Shown here in pieces: positions 35,587-46,439 of a DNA stretch of 64,000 nt. Within the stretch, counting starts at the first letter, position 1; the number at the start of each line of letters is the position of its first letter. Position numbers and translations under genes: made by a program. The DNA is taken from the NCBI RefSeq assembly GCF_003259895.1, contig NZ_QLME01000017.1, positions 1-64,000 on the forward strand, read 5' to 3'. Under the pieces are notes generated by a model, which was given only the letters and a program-made list of their open reading frames with translations, ran no database searches and was not told the origin of the DNA. The DNA comes from Halanaerobium saccharolyticum (GTDB taxonomy: Bacteria > Bacillota > Halanaerobiia > Halanaerobiales > Halanaerobiaceae).

Positions 35587-37008
35587 ATGAGTAGAAATAC
35601 TATTTCTGAGGTAATTAAGTTAAAAAGAAGGTTATATATTGAACTACTGAGACTTGTAAAAACAGGGAAGCTGGTCGAAGAAATCTCCAATCTGTCTCAA
35701 AAGATGATAACAAAAGAGTCCCCCCGTTATAGATGCTGCGAATTTAAAGAAAGAGCTATTTTTGATCAGAGAATTAAAGCGGTAATGGGATTTAATATTG
35801 CCAGTAATAAAGATAAAAGTTTAGAAGAGCTGGCAGAATCATTACCCAGACAGGAGAAAAAAAGAAATATTGTAGAAGTAATTGACACTGCTTGTGACAG
35901 CTGCCCAATTGATAAATATATAGTTACTGATGCCTGTAGAAACTGTGTTGCCCATAAATGTGTTAATGCCTGTCCGGTAAATGCAATTGTAATTATCCAG
36001 AATAAAGCCTATATTGATCAGGATAAATGTGTTGAATGTGGTAAGTGTGCAGGAGCCTGTTCTTATAATGCTATTTTAGAAAATCAGCGCCCCTGCAGTA
36101 GAGCCTGTGAACTTGATGCCATCAGTTCTGATTCAAATCGCCAGGCAAAAATAGATCGAGAAAAATGTGTTAGCTGCGGCAGCTGTATAACTGCCTGTCC
36201 ATTTGGAGCAATTACTGAGACTGGAGATTTAATTCAGGTTGCTCTGGAATTATTTTCTGAAAAGAATAGTTTAGCTGCAATGCTGGCCCCATCTTTTGTT
36301 GGCCAGTTTGGCTATCAACAGAGCCCAGCCAAAATTAAATATGCCTTAAAAAAATTGGGCTTTGAAGAAGTAAGAGAGGTAGCGGCGGGGGCAGAAATAA
36401 CGGCTGCTGCAGAAAGTAAAGAACTAAAAGAAAAAATAATGGAAGAGAAAACTCTGCTTTCTTCCTGCTGTCCAGCTTTTAAAAGAATGGTTTTAAATGA
36501 ATTTGAAAGTCTGTCGTGCTTGATTTCTAATACTGATTCTCCAATGGCAGTTACAGCCAAAAAAATAAAAAATGAAAATAATAAGCTAAAAACTATTTTT
36601 ATTGGGCCCTGCACAGCCAAGAAAGAAGAAGCTTTACAAAATGAGAATGTTGATTATGTAATAACCTTTGAAGAGTTACTTGCTTTATTTACTGCTCATA
36701 ATATCAATTTGGCTGCAATAGAGAAGGGTGAAAAATTAGAAGATGCAGGTGTTTTAGGTAGACAATTTGCTTATGCTGGTGGTTTGCAGAAAAGTCTGCA
36801 GGAATTGGTAACCGATAATTATAATAGCAAACAGATTGATGGACTGGGCCGCTTAAAAAAGGAACTGTATTTAATTAAAGCTAAAAAAAATAATTATAAT
36901 TTTCTGGAAGGAATGGCCTGTGTTGGTGGGTGTATTGGTGGTCCTTCGGCAATGATTTCTGAAAAAGCTGCCAAAAAATTAGTTCAGAATTTTGCAGACT
37001 CTAATTAA
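35587..37008 (+). CDS. [FeFe] hydrogenase, group B-like
   Basis: The 473-aa protein begins with a helical ~70-residue region, then a cysteine-rich part with several 4Fe-4S motifs (CVNACP, CVECGKCAGAC, CVSCGSCITACP). The H-cluster domain has L1 SSCCP (Cys294-295), L2 GPCTAK and L3 MACVGGC (Cys445, Cys449). L2 has Gly for the usual Met but L3 keeps the Met, unlike the sensory neighbour. Group B enzymes are often monomeric and ferredoxin-linked. I infer this is the catalytic hydrogenase of the cluster. TAGGAGATG lies just upstream. Confidence 0.85.
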   Translation: MSRNTISEVIKLKRRLYIELLRLVKTGKLVEEISNLSQKMITKESPRYRCCEFKERAIFDQRIKAVMGFNIASNKDKSLEELAESLPRQEKKRNIVEVIDTACDSCPIDKYIVTDACRNCVAHKCVNACPVNAIVIIQNKAYIDQDKCVECGKCAGACSYNAILENQRPCSRACELDAISSDSNRQAKIDREKCVSCGSCITACPFGAITETGDLIQVALELFSEKNSLAAMLAPSFVGQFGYQQSPAKIKYALKKLGFEEVREVAAGAEITAAAESKELKEKIMEEKTLLSSCCPAFKRMVLNEFESLSCLISNTDSPMAVTAKKIKNENNKLKTIFIGPCTAKKEEALQNENVDYVITFEELLALFTAHNINLAAIEKGEKLEDAGVLGRQFAYAGGLQKSLQELVTDNYNSKQIDGLGRLKKELYLIKAKKNNYNFLEGMACVGGCIGGPSAMISEKAAKKLVQNFADSN

Positions 37009-37071
37009 TAGCTGTTAAAGCTGATACCTTAAGTGTTTTAAATCAGATAATTTTTTAAATCTCTCTAAAAA

Positions 37072-37100
37072 TTGATAAAAACAAATAAATGTATTATAAT
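37072..37100 (+). promoter_or_regulatory. Strong promoter between hydrogenase cluster and GIY-YIG gene
   Basis: TTGATA at 37072-37077 and TATAAT at 37095-37100 are exactly 17 nt apart. A transcript would begin near 37107, right at the terminator-like hairpin. Confidence 0.75.
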
Positions 37101-37105
37101 TGAAG

Positions 37106-37127
37106 TGCCGGGATACCGGCATTTTTT
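37106..37127 (+). terminator. Hydrogenase cluster terminator
   Basis: TGCCGG-GATA-CCGGCA followed by TTTTTT is a compact, perfect rho-independent terminator. It sits at the predicted start site of the next transcript. Confidence 0.88.
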
Positions 37128-37191
37128 CTGTTCAATATGCAGGAAACTAATGGCTTAAACTAGAATTAAGATAGTTAGTGGAGTGATTTTT

Positions 37192-37635
37192 ATGCAGGAT
37201 TACCCTGATGGTGGGGTTTATATTTTGAAAGTTAAATTGGGAAAAGAAAAGAAAATTAAAATTGGAGCTCTGGGAATAAAAACTTTTACTCCCGGTTATT
37301 ATTTTTATACTGGTACAGCACAGACTAATCTTGCAGCAAGAATAAATCGCCATTACAGCAGTGATAAAAAATTTCACTGGCATATTGATTATCTTCTGGC
37401 TGAGGCAGATTTAGAAAATGATTTTGTTTTTGAGCTGCCGGGAGAGGGAGAATGTTTTCTGGCCCGAATATTGACAGAAAATGGAGGCAGGACTCCTGCT
37501 GCTGGATTTGGAGCCAGTGACTGCAGCTGTGAAAGTCATTTAATATATTTTTCTTTGACTGCAGGCAGGACTGTTTTGGAAGATTTAATTAAAAGCAAAA
37601 ATTTAACAGCAGAATTTAAAAAAATTAATTCTTAG
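37192..37635 (+). CDS. GIY-YIG nuclease superfamily protein (DUF123-like)
   Basis: This 147-aa protein begins with GGVYILKV and has GYYFYTGTAQTNLAARINRH and KFHWHIDYLL, the DUF123 variant of the GIY-YIG fold. Later residues GASDCSCESHLIYF complete the family signature. Whether it is an active nuclease is not known. ATG 37192 has GGAG 8 nt upstream; a GTG at 37183 lies in that site. It precedes pcrA by 48 nt. Confidence 0.8.
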   Translation: MQDYPDGGVYILKVKLGKEKKIKIGALGIKTFTPGYYFYTGTAQTNLAARINRHYSSDKKFHWHIDYLLAEADLENDFVFELPGEGECFLARILTENGGRTPAAGFGASDCSCESHLIYFSLTAGRTVLEDLIKSKNLTAEFKKINS

Positions 37636-37683
37636 TGTGATTATAATGAAATAATTTGTTACTTAAAATAAGGAAGTGATTTG

Positions 37684-39831
37684 GTGGAGGATATTGAAAT
37701 ACTTAAAAATCTTAATCAGGCTCAAAAACAGGCAGTTGAACACCACAAAGGTCCGGAGCTTGTGCTTGCAGGTGCCGGAAGTGGAAAAACAAGGGTTTTG
37801 ACCAGAAGAATTGGTTATTTGATCAATCATTATGGTGTTTCTCCCTATAATATTTTAGCTGTAACTTTTACCAATAAAGCAGCAAATGAGATGAAAGAAA
37901 GAGCTAAAGAAATGGTAGGGGGAATAAACAGCAGTCTCTGGGTTAGTACTTTCCATTCTTTTTGTGTGCGTATTCTGCGCCGGGAAGCAGAAAAACTGGG
38001 TTATAATAAAAACTTTGTTATTTTTGACAGCCTTGATCAGCGCAAACTGGTTAAAGAAGTTTTAAAATCAAAAAATCTGGATCCGAAAAAAACAAAGCCA
38101 AGATCAGTTTTAAATAAAATTTCTAATGCAAAAAATGAACTAAAAACTCCGGAGCAGATGAGTGCCATTTCAGGCAGCTTTTTTGATCAGACAGCTGCTG
38201 ATATTTACGAGGAATACCAAAAACGGCTCAAAAAAAATAATGCAATGGATTTTGATGATTTAATCCAGCAGACTGTGAGACTTTTTGAAGAATTCCCACT
38301 GGTTTTAGAGCATTATCAGGAGCGTTTTAAGTATATTCTGGTAGATGAGTATCAGGATGTAAACCATGCCCAGTATCAGCTGGTAAATTTGCTGGCTGAG
38401 CGCTACCGCAATGTATGTGTGGTTGGTGACCCTGATCAGGGTATTTATGGTTTTAGAGGAGCGGATATCCGGAATATTTTAAATTTCGAGGATGATTATC
38501 CTGATGTTAAAACCATTCGCCTGGAGCAGAATTACCGTTCAAAAGGTAATATTTTAAAAGCTGCCCAGGCAGTGATTAAAAATAATTCTTCCCGCAAAGA
38601 AAAAGAACTCTGGACAGATCAGGGAGAAGGCCCCAAACTTGAGTTATATGAGGCAAAAGATGAAAAAGAAGAAGCAGACTTTGTCTGTCGGACAGCTAAA
38701 GAGCTGACAGAAAAAGAGGATTTAACTTTTGATGATCTGGCTGTGCTTTATCGAACTAATTCTCAGTCCCGGGCTTTTGAAGATATGCTGATGAAATACG
38801 GCATCCCCTATCAAATTGTTGGAGGAGTTCGATTTTATGAGCGGATGGAAATCAAAGATATAATGGCTTATCTGCGTTTGATTTATAATCCGGCTGATGA
38901 TATTAGTTTTTTAAGAATCATTAACCGTCCCAAAAGGGGAATTGGTGCTGGAACTCTGGCCAAGGTTCAGGATTTTGCCGAGACAGAAGGACTAAATTTA
39001 TATGAGGCAGCTTTAAAATCTAAAGAAAATCCTGCTTTAAGTGGAACTTATGCAAAAAGAGTACTTCACTTTACAGAGATCATAGAAGAATTGAGAGCAG
39101 AGCAGGAAGAGATTGCTCTGGCCCGCTTGACCGAGAAGCTTCTGGATAAGAGTGGTTACCGACATAATTTAGAAGAAGAAAAAACAGCGGAGGCAGAAAG
39201 CAGACTGGAAAATATTGAAGAACTGTTTTCTGTAATTAACGAATATATGAAAAATAGTGATAATAATACCCTGGCTGGCTTTTTAGAAGAAGTTACTCTG
39301 ATGTCAGATATTGATTCAATGGATGAAGAACAGAGTTCTCTAACCTTGATGACTATTCATTCTGCTAAAGGTCTGGAATTTCCGGTGATCTTTTTGGTTG
39401 GAATGGAAGATGGTATTTTCCCTCATTCAAACTCAATGTTTGAGCAGCAGGGTATGGAAGAGGAGAGACGTCTCTGCTATGTTGGAATGACCAGAGCTGA
39501 AGAAAGGTTATATTTAAGCAGGGCTCAGGTCAGACTTCGTTTTGGGGAAAGAAAAATGAATCCTCCCTCTCAATTTATTGAAGAGATACCAGCTGAACTG
39601 TTATCTGGGGCAGCAGATACTCGTTCTGAGATGGCAAGAGAAGAAGAAATGATTCACAGTGATAATTCTGGAACAAATTATGCAATCGGTCAGAAAATTG
39701 TTCATCCTCGCTGGGGAATTGGAACAATTCTTTCAATCAGAGGCGATAAAAATCCAGAACTAAAGATTGCCTTTGAACAGGGAAAAACCAGGAATTTACT
39801 GGCAGAATATGCTCCAATTCAGAAAGTATAG
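37684..39831 (+). CDS. pcrA: ATP-dependent DNA helicase PcrA/UvrD
   Basis: PcrA is the essential SF1A 3'-5' helicase of Firmicutes, used in repair and plasmid replication. Motifs seen are AGAGSGKTRVL, DEYQDVN, VGDPDQGIYGFRGAD, NYRSKGNI, TIHSAKGLEF and LCYVGMTRAEERL. The C-terminal HPRWGIGTILSI segment is the PcrA RNA-polymerase-binding Tudor-like region. The start is GTG 37684, or TTG 37681 three bases earlier. It is followed 12 nt later by ligA, the classical pcrA-ligA pair. Confidence 0.96.
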   Translation: MEDIEILKNLNQAQKQAVEHHKGPELVLAGAGSGKTRVLTRRIGYLINHYGVSPYNILAVTFTNKAANEMKERAKEMVGGINSSLWVSTFHSFCVRILRREAEKLGYNKNFVIFDSLDQRKLVKEVLKSKNLDPKKTKPRSVLNKISNAKNELKTPEQMSAISGSFFDQTAADIYEEYQKRLKKNNAMDFDDLIQQTVRLFEEFPLVLEHYQERFKYILVDEYQDVNHAQYQLVNLLAERYRNVCVVGDPDQGIYGFRGADIRNILNFEDDYPDVKTIRLEQNYRSKGNILKAAQAVIKNNSSRKEKELWTDQGEGPKLELYEAKDEKEEADFVCRTAKELTEKEDLTFDDLAVLYRTNSQSRAFEDMLMKYGIPYQIVGGVRFYERMEIKDIMAYLRLIYNPADDISFLRIINRPKRGIGAGTLAKVQDFAETEGLNLYEAALKSKENPALSGTYAKRVLHFTEIIEELRAEQEEIALARLTEKLLDKSGYRHNLEEEKTAEAESRLENIEELFSVINEYMKNSDNNTLAGFLEEVTLMSDIDSMDEEQSSLTLMTIHSAKGLEFPVIFLVGMEDGIFPHSNSMFEQQGMEEERRLCYVGMTRAEERLYLSRAQVRLRFGERKMNPPSQFIEEIPAELLSGAADTRSEMAREEEMIHSDNSGTNYAIGQKIVHPRWGIGTILSIRGDKNPELKIAFEQGKTRNLLAEYAPIQKV

Positions 39832-41868
<2,037 letters not shown>

Positions 41869-41970
41869 ACTAGAAAAATCCGAGTATCTGAATAGTTTAA
41901 ATGAATAATTTATGATAACAGCTAGCTATTAATTTAACAGAAATTATCCTAAAGTGAGGAGGAAATTTAG

Positions 41971-42258
41971 ATGATTGATAAAAAAGATGTAGAATATGCA
42001 GCAGGACTGGCTCAGCTAAAACTTGACGAAGAAGAGAAAGAAAAGTATACAGAACAGATTGGTGAAATTTTAAATTACGTTGATAAGCTGAGTGAACTGG
42101 ATACAGATGATGTTGTACCAACAGCCTATACTGTACCGATGAAAAATGTTCTGCGTGAGGATCAAGTAAAAGAATCTCTACTACGCGAGAAATCACTGGC
42201 AAATGCGCCAGACGAAAAAGATGGGCACTTTAGAGCTCCAAAAATTATGTCAGATTAA
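41971..42258 (+). CDS. gatC: Asp/Glu-tRNA amidotransferase subunit C
   Basis: GatC is the small stabilising subunit of the amidotransferase that converts Glu-tRNA(Gln) and Asp-tRNA(Asn). The 95-aa chain shows VEYAAGLAQLKLDEEE at the N-terminus and HFRAPKIM at the end, both family marks. GAGGAGG precedes the ATG. The order gatC-gatA-gatB is the usual one in Firmicutes. Confidence 0.95.
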   Translation: MIDKKDVEYAAGLAQLKLDEEEKEKYTEQIGEILNYVDKLSELDTDDVVPTAYTVPMKNVLREDQVKESLLREKSLANAPDEKDGHFRAPKIMSD

Positions 42259-42283
42259 GCAGCTAAGGAGGTAAGATAATAAA

Positions 42284-43726
42284 ATGAATATTTATGACCT
42301 AACAATTCACGAATTAAAAGAAAAAATTGCTGCCGGAGAATTGACTCCAGCAGAGATAAAAAAGGCATATGCAGATAGAATTAATGAGGTAGAAGATAGA
42401 GTTAAGTCTTATGTTACAGTAACTGATGAGCTTGCAGAACAAGATCTTGCAGAATACGAAAACAAAAAAGAAGCTTTGCTGGCTGGAATTCCAATTGCGG
42501 TTAAAGATAATATGTCAACTGATGGAATTAAAACCAGCTGTGGTTCTAAGATGCTGGAAAACTATAATCCACCCTATAATGCAACAGTAGTTGAAAAACT
42601 AAATGCAGCCGGGGCGGTTATAATGGGGAAAACCAATATGGATGAGTTTGCTATGGGTTCTTCTACAGAAAACTCAGCTTTTTTTGATACCCATAACCCC
42701 TGGAACTTAAATCACGCTCCGGGTGGATCAAGTGGAGGTTCAGCAGCAGCAGTTGCTGCAGGAGAATGCGCAGCAGCTCTGGGTTCGGATACAGGCGGTT
42801 CAATCAGACAGCCTGCATCTTACTGTGGTGTAGTTGGTCTAAAACCCACCTATGGAATGGTTTCCCGTTATGGACTGGTAGCTTTTGCATCTTCTCTAGA
42901 TCAAATTGGACCAATTACCAAAGATGTTGAAGATAGTGCAATTTTAATGAATGTAATTGCAGGCCATGATCCAAAGGATTCGACTTCTATTGCAGGTCAA
43001 AAAGAGGACTATACTAAGTATCTAAAAGAAGATGTCAGCGGGATGAAAATTGGAATTCCTGAAGAATATTTTAATTTGGAATTTGATGAAGAAGTTAAAG
43101 CCAGTGTTCTGGCAGCAGTGGAAAAACTAAAAGAAGCAGGCGCTGAAGTAGAAACAGTACATATGACAGATGCCTCTTATGCACTGGCAGCTTATTATGT
43201 AATTGCACCTGCAGAAGCCAGCTCTAATCTGGCCCGTTATGATGGAGTACGTTATGGACTGCGCAGTGAGCAGGCAGCTGATGTAAGTGAGATGTTCACT
43301 AATACCAGACATGAGGGCTTTGGTGATGAGGTAAAAAGAAGAATTATGATCGGAACTTATGCTTTAAGTTCAGGTTATTATGATGCCTATTATCTTAAGG
43401 CGCAAAAGGTTAGAACCCTGATTAAAGATGATTTTGACCGTATCTTTAATGATTTTGATCTGATCATAACCCCAACCGCTCCCTCAACAGCGATTGAACT
43501 GGGATCAAAAAGTGATCCTTTAGAAATGTACCACACAGATATCTTTACTGTACCAATAAATATAGCTGGGGTACCTGCAATGTCTGTTCCCTGTGGATTT
43601 GACAGCAGTGAAATGCCAATTGGACTGCAGTTGATTGGACCTCATTTTGGCGAAGGGAAAATCATACAGGCAGCTTATACCTTAGAGAAATTATTAAATA
43701 TTAACGAAAAGAGAGCAGAACTATAA
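42284..43726 (+). CDS. gatA: Asp/Glu-tRNA amidotransferase subunit A
   Basis: GatA releases ammonia from glutamine with the amidase Ser-cisSer-Lys triad: Lys74 in AVKDN, the cis-serine in [16 protein letters not shown], and the nucleophile in [11 protein letters not shown]. The length of 480 aa is normal. TAAGGAGG lies upstream. It is 25 nt after gatC and 21 nt before gatB. Confidence 0.98.
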   Translation: MNIYDLTIHELKEKIAAGELTPAEIKKAYADRINEVEDRVKSYVTVTDELAEQDLAEYENKKEALLAGIPIAVKDNMSTDGIKTSCGSKMLENYNPPYNATVVEKLNAAGAVIMGKTNMDEFAMGSSTENSAFFDTHNPWNLNHAPGGSSGGSAAAVAAGECAAALGSDTGGSIRQPASYCGVVGLKPTYGMVSRYGLVAFASSLDQIGPITKDVEDSAILMNVIAGHDPKDSTSIAGQKEDYTKYLKEDVSGMKIGIPEEYFNLEFDEEVKASVLAAVEKLKEAGAEVETVHMTDASYALAAYYVIAPAEASSNLARYDGVRYGLRSEQAADVSEMFTNTRHEGFGDEVKRRIMIGTYALSSGYYDAYYLKAQKVRTLIKDDFDRIFNDFDLIITPTAPSTAIELGSKSDPLEMYHTDIFTVPINIAGVPAMSVPCGFDSSEMPIGLQLIGPHFGEGKIIQAAYTLEKLLNINEKRAEL

Positions 43727-43747
43727 ATCATTGAGAGAGGTGAAAAA

Positions 43748-45193
43748 ATGACCACTAAATATGAAACAGTAATTGGACTTGAAGTCCATGTCCAGTTAAA
43801 CACAGAATCCAAAATTTTCTGCGGCTGCAGTACAGAATTTGGAAAAGAGCCAAATGAAAACACATGTCCGGTTTGTCTTGGTTTACCAGGGACTTTACCG
43901 GTTTTAAATAAAAAGGTAGTAGATTATGCGATTATGGCAGGACTTGCTTTAAATTGTGATATTGCAGAATACTCTAAGTTTGACCGCAAAAATTATTTCT
44001 ATCCAGACTTACCTAAAGCCTATCAGATTTCTCAGTTTGACCTGCCGGTTGCTGAGAATGGTGAGATTGAAATAGAAACTGAAGCAGGAATCTTCAATAT
44101 TGGAGTTACCAGGGTTCATCTGGAAGAAGATGCAGGTAAGCTGATTCATGAGGGAAGTATTGATAAATCTAAGGGTAGTTTAGTAGATTACAATAGAACT
44201 GGGGTACCTCTGATCGAGATTGTAAGTGAACCAGATATGAGGACTCCAGCTCAGGCAAAAGCCTATTTAACAGAGTTAAAAATGATTATGGAATATCTTG
44301 ATATTTCTGACTGCAATATGGAGGAAGGATCACTGCGCTGTGATGCCAATGTTTCACTGCGGCCTGTGGGGCAGGAGGAGTTTGGTATTAAAGCTGAACT
44401 GAAGAATATGAACTCCTTTAGTGCTGTAGAAAAAGGATTGGAATATGAAGTTAAAAGACAGCAGGGACTTCTTGATGAAGGTAAAAAAGTAGTTCAGGAA
44501 ACAAGAACCTGGGATGAGTCTTTAAATAAGACAATTTCTATGCGCGGCAAAGAAGAAGCACATGATTATCGCTATTTCCCGGAGCCTGATCTAGTTCCTT
44601 TAGAAATTGATGCAGCCTGGAAAGAAGAGATGAGAAAAGAAATTCCGGAGCTTCCCAGAGAAAAATATAAACGCTTTATTTTTGAGCTGGGACTGCCTGA
44701 GTATGATGCAGGAGTTTTAACTGGAGATAAGGATCTGTCAGTATTCTTTGAAGAAGTACTTTCTGACTATGATGATCCTAAAAACTTAAGCAACTGGATG
44801 ATGGGAGAATTTTTGAGGTTATTAAATGAAAATAGCCATTCTCCTTTTGAATCTGGAGTTAGTCCAATTAACCTGGCGAAAATGTTAAAAATGATCGATC
44901 AGGATATTATCAGTGGTAAAATTGCTAAAGAAGTCTTTGAGAAAATGTATAACAGCGGCAAAGATCCGGAAACTATTGTGGAAGAAGAGGGATTAAAACA
45001 GATTAGTGATCAGGATGAATTAGATAATATTGTAGATGCGATTATTGAAGATAATCCAGAGGCAGTAGAAGATGTAGAAAATGGTAAGGAGAGAGCAATT
45101 GGATTTTTAGTAGGACAGGTTATGAAAGAAACAAGAGGTAAAGCCAATCCTGGCCTGGTAAATCAGATGCTCAGAGATAAATTAATGAATTAG
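43748..45193 (+). CDS. gatB: Asp/Glu-tRNA amidotransferase subunit B
   Basis: GatB phosphorylates the tRNA-bound acid and adds the ammonia made by GatA. It begins [13 protein letters not shown], with CGCS and CPVCLG zinc cysteines, [10 protein letters not shown] and [11 protein letters not shown]. The C-terminal YqeY-like tail ends [16 protein letters not shown]. The length of 481 aa is standard. The presence of GatCAB suggests indirect Gln-tRNA formation. Confidence 0.98.
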   Translation: MTTKYETVIGLEVHVQLNTESKIFCGCSTEFGKEPNENTCPVCLGLPGTLPVLNKKVVDYAIMAGLALNCDIAEYSKFDRKNYFYPDLPKAYQISQFDLPVAENGEIEIETEAGIFNIGVTRVHLEEDAGKLIHEGSIDKSKGSLVDYNRTGVPLIEIVSEPDMRTPAQAKAYLTELKMIMEYLDISDCNMEEGSLRCDANVSLRPVGQEEFGIKAELKNMNSFSAVEKGLEYEVKRQQGLLDEGKKVVQETRTWDESLNKTISMRGKEEAHDYRYFPEPDLVPLEIDAAWKEEMRKEIPELPREKYKRFIFELGLPEYDAGVLTGDKDLSVFFEEVLSDYDDPKNLSNWMMGEFLRLLNENSHSPFESGVSPINLAKMLKMIDQDIISGKIAKEVFEKMYNSGKDPETIVEEEGLKQISDQDELDNIVDAIIEDNPEAVEDVENGKERAIGFLVGQVMKETRGKANPGLVNQMLRDKLMN

Positions 45194-45226
45194 TACTAAA
45201 TTCAATAATTATAGCCTAATTATCAG

Positions 45227-45260
45227 CTGGCTTCTGGAGCTGCAGAGTTCTGGAAGCCAG
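45227..45260 (+). other. Stem-loop after gatB
   Basis: CTGGCTTC and GAAGCCAG form an 8-bp stem with an 18-nt loop. There is no T run behind it (TTAAAATT), so it is a weak terminator or an mRNA 3'-end structure. Confidence 0.55.
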
Positions 45261-45303
45261 TTAAAATTAGAAGCACTGAATCTTATTTTTGAGGGTGATT
45301 TTT

Positions 45304-45918
45304 TTGAAAATTAAAACTATAAAAGAAAAAATTCAGAACAGAATACCCGGGCCAACTAGAATTCAGCATTATTACTCAGTTTTAGTGCCTTTAATAGAAA
45401 TAAATGGGGAAATTCATTTAATATATGAGCTGCGATCTCAAAATTTAAAAACCCAGCCGGGGGAAGTATCATTTCCGGGAGGTAGAATTGAACGGGGAGA
45501 AGAGTTTTCTCAGGCTGCAGTTAGGGAATGCAGTGAAGAACTTTTAATTCCTGAATCCAAAATTGAACTTTTAGGAGAGGCTGACTATTTAATAACTCCT
45601 TATAATTTTATAATTTACACTTTTGTCGGTAAAATTAATATTGATTCACTCGAGTCAATCAAGGTTAATAATTATGAAGTGGAAGAGATTTTTACAGTTC
45701 CTCTGAAATTTTTTCTTAACCATCAGGCTGAAAAATATGCAGCTGTTTTAAAAAGTGAATTCGATCAGGATTTTCCCTATCATCTTTTACCACAGGGAGA
45801 AAAGTTTAATCCCCGTCAGGGAGATTATCAAATCTATTTTTACCGCTATCAGGATAGGGTTATCTGGGGTATTACAGCAGAGATTACAAGGAGTTTTATT
45901 GAGATTATAAAGCACTAA
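45304..45918 (+). CDS. Nudix hydrolase, CoA pyrophosphatase-like
   Basis: The Nudix box is GGRIERGEEFSQAAVRECSEEL (about residues 54-75), with the R-E-x2-E-E metal-binding glutamates. The preceding SFPGG and the following YLITPYNF match the CoA-diphosphatase (NudL/YeaB) subgroup. Substrate CoA is therefore likely but not certain. Start TTG 45304 with GAGGGTG 6 nt upstream; 204 aa. A CoA-disulfide reductase homologue lies further downstream but in a separate transcript. Confidence 0.85.
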   Translation: MKIKTIKEKIQNRIPGPTRIQHYYSVLVPLIEINGEIHLIYELRSQNLKTQPGEVSFPGGRIERGEEFSQAAVRECSEELLIPESKIELLGEADYLITPYNFIIYTFVGKINIDSLESIKVNNYEVEEIFTVPLKFFLNHQAEKYAAVLKSEFDQDFPYHLLPQGEKFNPRQGDYQIYFYRYQDRVIWGITAEITRSFIEIIKH

Positions 45919-45998
45919 AAGCTTATTTTAATTTAATCGATTGTAATAAAACCGCATAATTTTTATAAATGACTTTGTTAAGAAAATCCTTAAATAGC

Positions 45999-46027
45999 TT
46001 GACATTTTATTCACTATATCGTATTAT
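45999..46027 (+). promoter_or_regulatory. Promoter of the arsR-persulfide reductase operon
   Basis: TTGACA at 45999-46004 and TATTAT at 46022-46027 are 17 nt apart. A short, weak dyad (TATC...GATA) surrounds the -10 and might be the regulator's own site. Confidence 0.85.
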
Positions 46028-46066
46028 TTAGATAAAGCAATACAAATTCAGAATGGAGGTAGAAAA

Positions 46067-46396
46067 ATGCCTTTTTTTACAAGTGAGAAGGGAAAAGAAG
46101 TTTTAGAAAAGAATGAAGATGTTCTGGAAGCAGAAGCAAAATTATTAAAAGCACTGGCTCATCCTGTTAGACTGGTGATTGTTAAAGGGTTAATGGCTGA
46201 AGAGGGTTGTAATGTTTCAGAAATGCAGGAATGTTTAAATATTCCTCAGTCAACCTTATCTCAGCATTTAGCGAAATTAAGGGAGGCCAATATTTTGAAT
46301 AGTAAAAGAAATGGACTGGAAAGAAATTATTATGTTGTTAATAAAACGATTAGGAAGATCGTAAATGTACTAAGTGATTTTGAAAAAAATAGATAA
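46067..46396 (+). CDS. ArsR/SmtB-family transcriptional regulator
   Basis: This 109-aa winged-helix repressor has KALAHPVRLVIVKGL and the recognition helix IPQSTLSQHLAKLREA. It has two cysteines, Cys48 and Cys56, with Cys48 at the position of the first ArsR cysteine, but lacks the ELCVCDLC metal site and has no C-terminal cysteine as in BigR or SqrR. It precedes a persulfide-handling enzyme by 43 nt in the same direction, so I infer it controls that gene in response to sulfane sulfur or thiol stress. GGAGG lies upstream. Confidence 0.85.
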   Translation: MPFFTSEKGKEVLEKNEDVLEAEAKLLKALAHPVRLVIVKGLMAEEGCNVSEMQECLNIPQSTLSQHLAKLREANILNSKRNGLERNYYVVNKTIRKIVNVLSDFEKNR

Positions 46397-46439
46397 GTGC
46401 TAATCTGTTTTGTGTTGAAAAATATCTAGGAGGTATAAA

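Noticed and set aside
41869-41970. T-box leader before gatCAB
   Set aside because: No conserved T-box sequence and no terminator/antiterminator pair in only about 100 nt.
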